From Zhuqueibacter pondensis (GTDB taxonomy: Bacteria; Zhuqueibacterota; Zhuqueibacteria; Zhuqueibacterales; Zhuqueibacteraceae), in contig JAPDQK010000014.1 of the NCBI GenBank assembly GCA_034505955.1, positions 44,157-108,156 of the forward strand: a DNA stretch of 64,000 bases, given 5' to 3'. Shown here one piece after another: positions 60,201 to 64,000 of the stretch; position 1 is the stretch's first letter; the number at the start of each line of letters is the position of its first letter. The position numbers were made by a program, and so were the translations under genes. A model generated the notes under the pieces. That model worked only from the letters and a program-made list of their open reading frames with translations. It ran no database searches and was not told the DNA's origin.

Positions 60201-60361
60201 CGTGGTTTCTCGATGGCAGCCGCAATTTGGTGCGCAGCGCCGGCGCCACTTTGCGGCTGAATCTGCTGGGCTTTGCCATTGCAGAGATCATTTTCGTCAA
60301 TCCCATTGATCGCCCGAAAAAAGGCTGGCACTGGCAATTCAGCCTGACGCCGGGGTTTTGA
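57299..60361 (+). CDS. Gluzincin-like peptidase / TolB-type propeller / Omp85-like barrel fusion
   Basis: A 1020-residue exported protein in three parts. After a signal peptide (1-25) comes a peptidase-MA-like domain with H141-E-L-V-H145 and a downstream Glu (E175 in W-F-I-E-G-M-A-E-Y), the gluzincin zinc site. Residues ~290-620 hold at least five TolB/PD40 propeller blades (S-P-D-G-K-Q-I-V-F, S-P-N-G-R-Y-I-A-F, S-P-D-G-Q-H-L-A-F). The last ~380 residues read like the 16-strand bacterial surface antigen barrel (R-G-Y near 900, L-R-F-P-L-L-G). AGGGA precedes the ATG at 57299. Likely an outer-membrane-anchored protease; substrate unknown. Confidence 0.85.
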   Translation: MRLSYHFQIPAFLSIIIAGAALNTAQAQYFGRNKVQYESFDFKVLKTAHFDIYYYAEKEEAVQHAARLSERWYARVSRLLNHQLTGKQPLILYANQPHFQQTNAIQGTLGEGTGGVTEAFKRRMVQPFASSLAETDHVLGHELVHAFQFDLTGGGKPGAGFRAPGALRLPLWFIEGMAEYLTLGHVDPHTAMWMRDAARAKKLPTVRQLSDPRYFPYRFGQAFWAYVAGRWGDEVVGRMLRDAGKSGDVEKAIKTVLSLDAKALSQAWHDAVHDTYDPLVEITQTPDKYGRLLISDKQGGGNINLAPALSPDGKQIVFFSEKDLFSIDMFLADAETGRILRKITNTAVDPHFESLQFINSAGAWDAQSRRFAFAAIKKGQPVLSLLDVTRNRMEREITLRELGEILNPTWSPNGRYIAFSALVGGLTDLYIYDLEADSLRQMTNDAFADVHPAWSPDGQHLAFVTDRFSTELSNLKFGNYRLALMNPVTGAIQPAPGFDDAKNINPQWSADAKSLYFLSDQNGISNLYRADMASGEIYQLTNLYTGVSGITALSPALSVASRAPRLAFSVFENGKYGIYSVDSPEQLTAKEPAKWPNDSNPAALPPTLRATNEVLTLIKNPDWGLPAVSDSVASDYRPKLSLDYIGQPYLVAGLDRFGTYLGGGVSLFWSDMLGDHNLATMLQATGNFKEIAAVAAYQNLKRRLNWGATIQQIPYVAGDFASGFGEINGMSAYIEQEIRLRQINRDIAGVLGYPFSRAQRFELSAGYRHISFDNEVRTIAVSTTTGRVILDRTEALPSPRSLSLGQASAALVYDASIFGATSPILGQSYRLEISPSYGSLSLYSALADYRRYVMPARPFTLAARVLHYGRYGRDAEDGRLFPLFLGYSTLVRGYDFNSFSANECESSATGDCPVVDQLFGSKLLVGNFELRFPLLGVLGLGGGYYGFLPIELGAFYDAGVAWTKNEKAWFLDGSRNLVRSAGATLRLNLLGFAIAEIIFVNPIDRPKKGWHWQFSLTPGF

Positions 60362-60418
60362 GGATTTTTGTAGTCGCACCTTCAGGCGCGGCACTCGCCT
60401 CGCCACAGCCAAAACTAG

Positions 60419-60463
60419 AATGATTATTTGGCAAAAAAGTTTTAATCATTCTGCCTTTATACT
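60419..60463. repeat. GGCAGAA/TTCTGCC palindromic repeat, copy 8
   Basis: AGAATGATTATTTGGCAAAAAAG then TTTTAATCATTCTGCC. It is a short copy lying immediately before the transporter remnant. Confidence 0.65.
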
Positions 60464-60478
60464 GCAATCACTGTGATC

Positions 60479-60833
60479 ATGTCCTTTCTCTTTTTGATCC
60501 TGACCGGCTTCTTGCTTTCCCGCCTGGGTGTGCGCTACGGGCTCATTAGCCACGGAATTTTTCAACAACACCGCGGTGACGGTGGCGTTTTTTCCGGTGA
60601 TGCACGCGTTGGCCGAGCGCCTGCTGCTCGCGCTCATGGCCGTGGGGTTGGCCGCCACCAACGCGTTCATGCTGCCCATCAGCACGCCGGTCAACGCCTT
60701 GCTGTATGGCGGCGTCAAGCACGTCTCATTGAAAATCATGGCCGCTTCCGGGCTGCTGCTGGATTTCATCAGCGCGCTGGCCATGGCCTTGTTTTTGGCG
60801 CAGGTGATCCCGTGGTATTATGGACTACCTTGA
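60479..60833 (+). pseudogene. SLC13/DASS-type anion transporter remnant
   Basis: The frame from about 60528 encodes the last ~95 residues of a Na+/dicarboxylate-sulfate (SLC13-like) transporter: N-N-T-A-V-T, A-T-N-A-F-M-L-P-I-S-T-P-V-N-A-L-L-Y-G is the second substrate-binding loop of that family, with a final helix. A short hydrophobic piece starting at ATG 60479 is in another frame. Full-length proteins have 400-600 residues, so most of the gene is lost and the rest is frameshifted. The flanking repeat at 60419-60463 fits with decay near repeats. Confidence 0.65.
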
Positions 60834-61031
60834 CTTTCCGGCAAAGCGGAAGAGCAAAGGCCATTCGTGAGCTTTGATATCGATCGTGTCGCTCGGCGGC
60901 AACGTTTTTCTACTGGCATTCGTCGAAAAACTTTGAGAGAGGGATGATGCGCCGGCAACCTCTTCCCGAATCACGCTGCCACAAGCTTTTCAAAATTTTG
61001 TTTTGATTTTGACTTTCTCATTAACACCCAA

Positions 61032-63185
61032 ATGAAACCAAGCCGATTTCGTGCCATTGTCGCGGTGGCGTGCAGCGTTCTCGGCATTCTGGCGATCACC
61101 AGCGGCCTCTTGCTCGCTTATGCCGCGCGTGTGTTGTTCGACGCCGAGGCTTTTTCCCGCCGGCTCGCTGCCAGCCTGGCACAGCCTGGCGTCGCGTCAT
61201 TCGTTGCCGAACGCCTCACCGATCGTCTCATTGCCGCGCGAACCGACCTGACCGGGTTACGGCCGATCATTTTGGTTGCCGCCCGTTCGGTTGTCTCTTC
61301 GGAGCCTTTTCGCGCCGTCGTTCGCCGCGCCGCAAAAAGCACCCACAAAGCGTTATTGTCCGAAACCGGTGAAAAAATCCTGCTCACCGCCGCGGATTTG
61401 GGCGTGCTGTTTCGCAGCGCTCTAGCAACCAATCCGGAGATCGCTCAAAAAATTCCGGAGCAAATAGTCGCCACCATCGCCAGCCTGGATGAAGCGCCGG
61501 GCGGAGAAATCGTTGCCAGTCTGCTGCGCCGCGCACAGCAACTGCGAATCCGCTATTGGATGCTGCTCATTTTCGGCGTGGCGCTGCTTGCCCTTGGCGT
61601 TTTGCTCGCCGTCGAAAAAAGGCACGCCCTCCTCAGAGTGGGCGTGAGCCTTGCCCTCGTCGCCGCGATACTGTCTCTCCTCGCCCGCTTTGGCGGAAAA
61701 ATTCTGGCCGCGTTTATTCATGACGCCGCGATCAGCGAGGCGCTGCCTGGCCTGTGGAGCGGTTTTTCCGCCGGCCTGATGAATTGGGCGCTCCTGCTCG
61801 GCGCCATCGGCCTCATTCTCGCGGCCGCATCGGCTTCGTTGCTCGAACGCCTGCGCCTGGCACAAATCGGCAGCAGGATTTGGCAATGGCTTAGCGCCGC
61901 GCCGAAAAGAAAATTCACACACTTTCTGCGCGCCATCTTTTTTCTCATTATCGGCGCCCTTGCCGTAAAGTGGCCGAACGCCATGCTGTCCGTGCTCGGC
62001 CTCATCGCCGGCGCCGTGCTCTTCTTCCTCGGCCTGCGCGAGTTTTTCGAGGCGGCGTTCTATGCGCTTCCCAGGATGCAAAAAGACGAAGCGGAAGCAT
62101 TGGCGGCAAACCGTGACAAACGTTTGAGCTTGGGCGCCATGATTATCGTCAGCTCTCTTGCACTCGTGCTGGTGGGCGCAACGCTTTTTTTCTTTTCCCG
62201 ATCCGTGGCCACGACGGACATGGCGCCTGAAATCGCCGCGTGCAACGGCTATCCCGAGCTGTGCGACCGCCGGTTGAACGAGGTGGTGTTCCCGACGACG
62301 CACAACTCCATGGCCGCCGCTGACATTTCGAATTGGATGTTCCCGAATCAGGAGAAAGGCATTCCCGAGCAGTTGCGTGACGGCATTCGCGCGTTTCTCA
62401 TCGATGTTTATTATGGCATTCCCGTAGGCGACAGAGTGAAAACGGTGCTCGCAGGTGAAGAAACAGCCGCCATAAAAAAATATGAGGCAACGCTCGGCCC
62501 GGAGGGAATCGCTGCGGCAGTGCGCATACGCAACCGTTTGATCGGAGGCGACGAAAAAAACCGCCAGGTCTATTTATGCCACGGCCTGTGTGAATTGGGT
62601 GCTTTGCCGTTGGTGCCGATACTGAAAAAAGTGCGGGAATTTCTCATCGCCAATCCCAATGAAGTTTTGATCGTCGTCATCCAGGATGAGGGCGTGGCCC
62701 CGCAGGACGTCGAGCAATGCTTTCAAGAAAGCGGGCTGATCGATTTCGTTTATCACGGCGCCGTGACCCCGCCCTGGCCGACCTTGCGCGAGATGATCGC
62801 CTCGGATCAACGCGTGCTGGTGATGGCCGAGAACAACAGCGCCAGCGTGCCGTGGTATCACGCCGCCTTCGAGGTGATGCAGGAAACGCCGTACACTTTC
62901 CGTCATCCCACAGATTTTTCTTGCGAACCGAACCGCGGCGGCGACAACGCCTCACTGTTCTTGTTGAACCACTGGATCGAAACCACGCCGCTGCCGCTGC
63001 CGAGCAACGCCGCGATCGTGAATGCGCATGATTTTCTCTTGCATCGCGCAAGACAGTGCCAGCAAGAGCGCGGCATGCTGCCCAACCTCATTGCGGTGGA
63101 TTTTTACAGAACAGGTGATTTATTTGAGGTCGTCAAGACGCTAAATGGAATCAAAGCGCCGGGCGTCATTGCGGTGGCGAACTAA
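61032..63185 (+). CDS. Polytopic membrane protein with PI-PLC-X-like C-terminal domain
   Basis: A 717-residue protein. Residues 1-395 form a membrane part with an N-terminal helix (~10-32), a soluble loop and further helices near 175-195, 205-225, 245-270, 295-335 and 370-392. Residues ~410-717 resemble the X domain of phosphatidylinositol-specific phospholipase C: C-D-R-R-L-N-E-V-V-F-P-T-T-H-N-S-M (His424), then Y-L-C-H-G-L-C (His517), the two His that act as general base and acid in the family. A surface-exposed phosphodiesterase acting on lipid or glycerophosphodiester is likely. It is not a standard secreted PI-PLC. Confidence 0.75.
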   Translation: MKPSRFRAIVAVACSVLGILAITSGLLLAYAARVLFDAEAFSRRLAASLAQPGVASFVAERLTDRLIAARTDLTGLRPIILVAARSVVSSEPFRAVVRRAAKSTHKALLSETGEKILLTAADLGVLFRSALATNPEIAQKIPEQIVATIASLDEAPGGEIVASLLRRAQQLRIRYWMLLIFGVALLALGVLLAVEKRHALLRVGVSLALVAAILSLLARFGGKILAAFIHDAAISEALPGLWSGFSAGLMNWALLLGAIGLILAAASASLLERLRLAQIGSRIWQWLSAAPKRKFTHFLRAIFFLIIGALAVKWPNAMLSVLGLIAGAVLFFLGLREFFEAAFYALPRMQKDEAEALAANRDKRLSLGAMIIVSSLALVLVGATLFFFSRSVATTDMAPEIAACNGYPELCDRRLNEVVFPTTHNSMAAADISNWMFPNQEKGIPEQLRDGIRAFLIDVYYGIPVGDRVKTVLAGEETAAIKKYEATLGPEGIAAAVRIRNRLIGGDEKNRQVYLCHGLCELGALPLVPILKKVREFLIANPNEVLIVVIQDEGVAPQDVEQCFQESGLIDFVYHGAVTPPWPTLREMIASDQRVLVMAENNSASVPWYHAAFEVMQETPYTFRHPTDFSCEPNRGGDNASLFLLNHWIETTPLPLPSNAAIVNAHDFLLHRARQCQQERGMLPNLIAVDFYRTGDLFEVVKTLNGIKAPGVIAVAN

Positions 63186-63227
63186 AGCAGATTCCTCGTG
63201 TAATGCCTCACTCTCCGGCGAGAAAAC

Positions 63228-63269
63228 GTAGCGCAGTCATCCTGACTGCAAGCAAGAGGTTTGCGCTAC
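63228..63269. repeat. Nested hairpin with GTAGCGCAG motif
   Basis: GTAGCGCA (63228-63235) pairs with TGCGCTAC (63262-63269), and inside CAGTCA-TCC-TGACTG forms a second hairpin. The same GTAGCGCAG-CATCCTG words occur at 29114-29132 and, inverted, at 29325-29343. Confidence 0.7.
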
Positions 63270-63381
63270 CCAACCGTAATTGAACCATTATTTCTGCGCC
63301 TCGTTTTTGCTTGACTTGCGGGAGAAGATCAATATATTTTTATACGCATCGTTGCAAAATGATTATTTTAGGAGACGAACC

Positions 63382-63573
63382 ATGCCCAAGAACCGCATTA
63401 TCTACATCGGCCTGATTGTTTTTGTCGCCAGCGCTTTGCTTTGGGTCGGCGCGGAGCTGACCAAGCGCATCGACTGGCTTCTGCCTTACACCGCCGGCGC
63501 CGGCGCGTTGCTCATTGTGTACGGCTTTCTGCAAGAAACCTGGAAGTCACGTTCGTTGAAGCCGCCGGCGTGA
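63382..63573 (+). CDS. Small membrane protein, 63 aa
   Basis: Not recognised. Two hydrophobic helices (about residues 6-22 and 30-48) are joined by a short charged loop, with a basic, Pro-rich tail. GGAGA seven bases before the ATG at 63382 supports the start; the frame from 63280 is longer but has no upstream signal. It lies alone between the PI-PLC-like gene and a minus-strand partial gene. Confidence 0.6.
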   Translation: MPKNRIIYIGLIVFVASALLWVGAELTKRIDWLLPYTAGAGALLIVYGFLQETWKSRSLKPPA

Positions 63574-63686
63574 TTTTACTTGACCGATTTAAACCTGTAC
63601 CCACGAAACACACAAAAAGACACGCAAGCTGTTTTCGCGTGTTTCGTGGGCAACTTTGATCGTCGCCGTAGAAAAACGCTCAGGCC

Positions 63687-64000
63687 TCAAACCGGCGGCT
63701 CGGCAACAGGCATGCCTTTGGGTACGCCCGGCTCATCTTCATTGCCGTCGGCAAGATGATGTACCGCGCGCCAAATATGATACGCCAGGCGGTCGAGCCA
63801 GCGCAACGCTTCGAGCCGCGCCAAAGTATCGCCGGCATCGGCGCGGCCCGCGGCCGTCTCCTCCAAAATGGCGAGGCGATGCGTCTTGCGGGTTTCCGCC
63901 AGCGAGGCCGAAAGCGTTGCCAAATGATCAACCGGCGCGACCGTTTCGCTGCCGCTGAGCCACGGCGCAATCGCCGCGAGCTCTTCGGACAAACGGCCGG
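63687..64000 (-). CDS. Partial protein, possibly Na/Pi cotransporter C-terminal (PhoU-like) end
   Basis: The frame is open to the window end, so the N-terminus is missing. The ~100 visible residues are helical and acidic: R-K-T-H-R-L-A-I-L-E-E-T-A-A-G, then L-A-R-L-E-A-L-R-W-L-D-R-L-A-Y-H-I-W-R-A-V-H-H-L. That final R-W-L-D-R-L-A-Y-H helix reminds me of the PhoU-like end of Na/Pi cotransporter-family proteins. The match is from memory and the membrane part cannot be seen. Confidence 0.4.
   Translation of the reverse strand, partial: GRLSEELAAIAPWLSGSETVAPVDHLATLSASLAETRKTHRLAILEETAAGRADAGDTLARLEALRWLDRLAYHIWRAVHHLADGNEDEPGVPKGMPVAEPPV

Noticed and set aside
1..64000. rRNA, tRNA, integrase or transposase genes
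   Set aside because: None could be recognised in any gap or ORF, so the repeat families and the 10-kb bracketed module have no visible mobilising enzyme here.

Overview
This window looks like chromosome from a Gram-negative (diderm) bacterium. It encodes LptB, two TolC-type outer-membrane efflux proteins, a cytochrome-porin and a large outer-membrane beta-barrel protein. The DUF5916 protein, cytochrome-porin, DUF6062-like and MtrA-like genes, together with abundant intergenic palindromes, suggest an uncultured lineage near the FCB/KSB1-Calditrichota assemblage. That placement is inference: there is no rRNA or tRNA gene here to anchor it.

Layout. 1-6.5 kb: the end of a DUF2203-like gene, a hypothetical gene, RNase Y, a CcmE of the CxxxY type with CcmF (cytochrome c maturation), and adenosine deaminase. 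7-9.7 kb: a five-heme cytochrome followed by a mono-heme outer-membrane porin. 10-12.8 kb: a CBM9/DUF5916 outer-membrane protein. 13-19 kb, minus strand: a C2H2-like zinc-finger protein, a DUF6062-like protein, LptB, two small proteins, enolase, a phosphoesterase and an MFS transporter.

19.3-38.1 kb is an efflux and metal-response island. The plus-strand half (19.4-29.1 kb) encodes a Cys-rich exported peptide, TolC, adaptor, YnfA, an ICMT-like methyltransferase, a CzcA-type metal RND pump, a CsoR-like repressor behind a strong sigma70-type promoter, a lipoprotein, an MtrA-like (corrinoid-protein) fusion and a Cys-rich membrane protein. A perfect 25-bp direct repeat (19277-19301 and 29435-29459) brackets this block. 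The minus-strand half (29.4-38.1 kb) encodes a second RND system of the HAE rather than the metal type, an exported protein and an OmpR-type two-component pair.

38-45 kb is rich in gene remnants beside palindromic elements: a UspA fragment, a frameshifted coiled-coil remnant, a frameshifted DUF1634 gene and two 5'-truncated genes joined head to head. Intact genes here include DedA, DUF421, an AcvB/VirJ-like hydrolase and TauE/SafE. 45-61 kb carries a site-2 protease with CBS domains, a CNNM protein, glucan phosphorylase, a CBS protein, a five-heme cytochrome with a ferric-reductase-like oxidoreductase and a 30-residue membrane peptide, a GxxExxY (PDDEXK_3-like) gene, a P2-type ATPase and a protease-propeller-barrel protein. 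Between these genes lie copies of a GGCAGAA/TTCTGCC palindromic repeat family. 61-64 kb: a membrane protein with a PI-PLC-X-like domain, a small membrane protein and a partial gene.

The strongest candidates for something undescribed are the MtrA-like protein inside a metal-efflux module bounded by direct repeats, the GxxExxY gene embedded in its repeat family, and the cytochrome/ferric-reductase/micropeptide cluster. All calls rest on reading the sequence and remembered family motifs; no database search was run.
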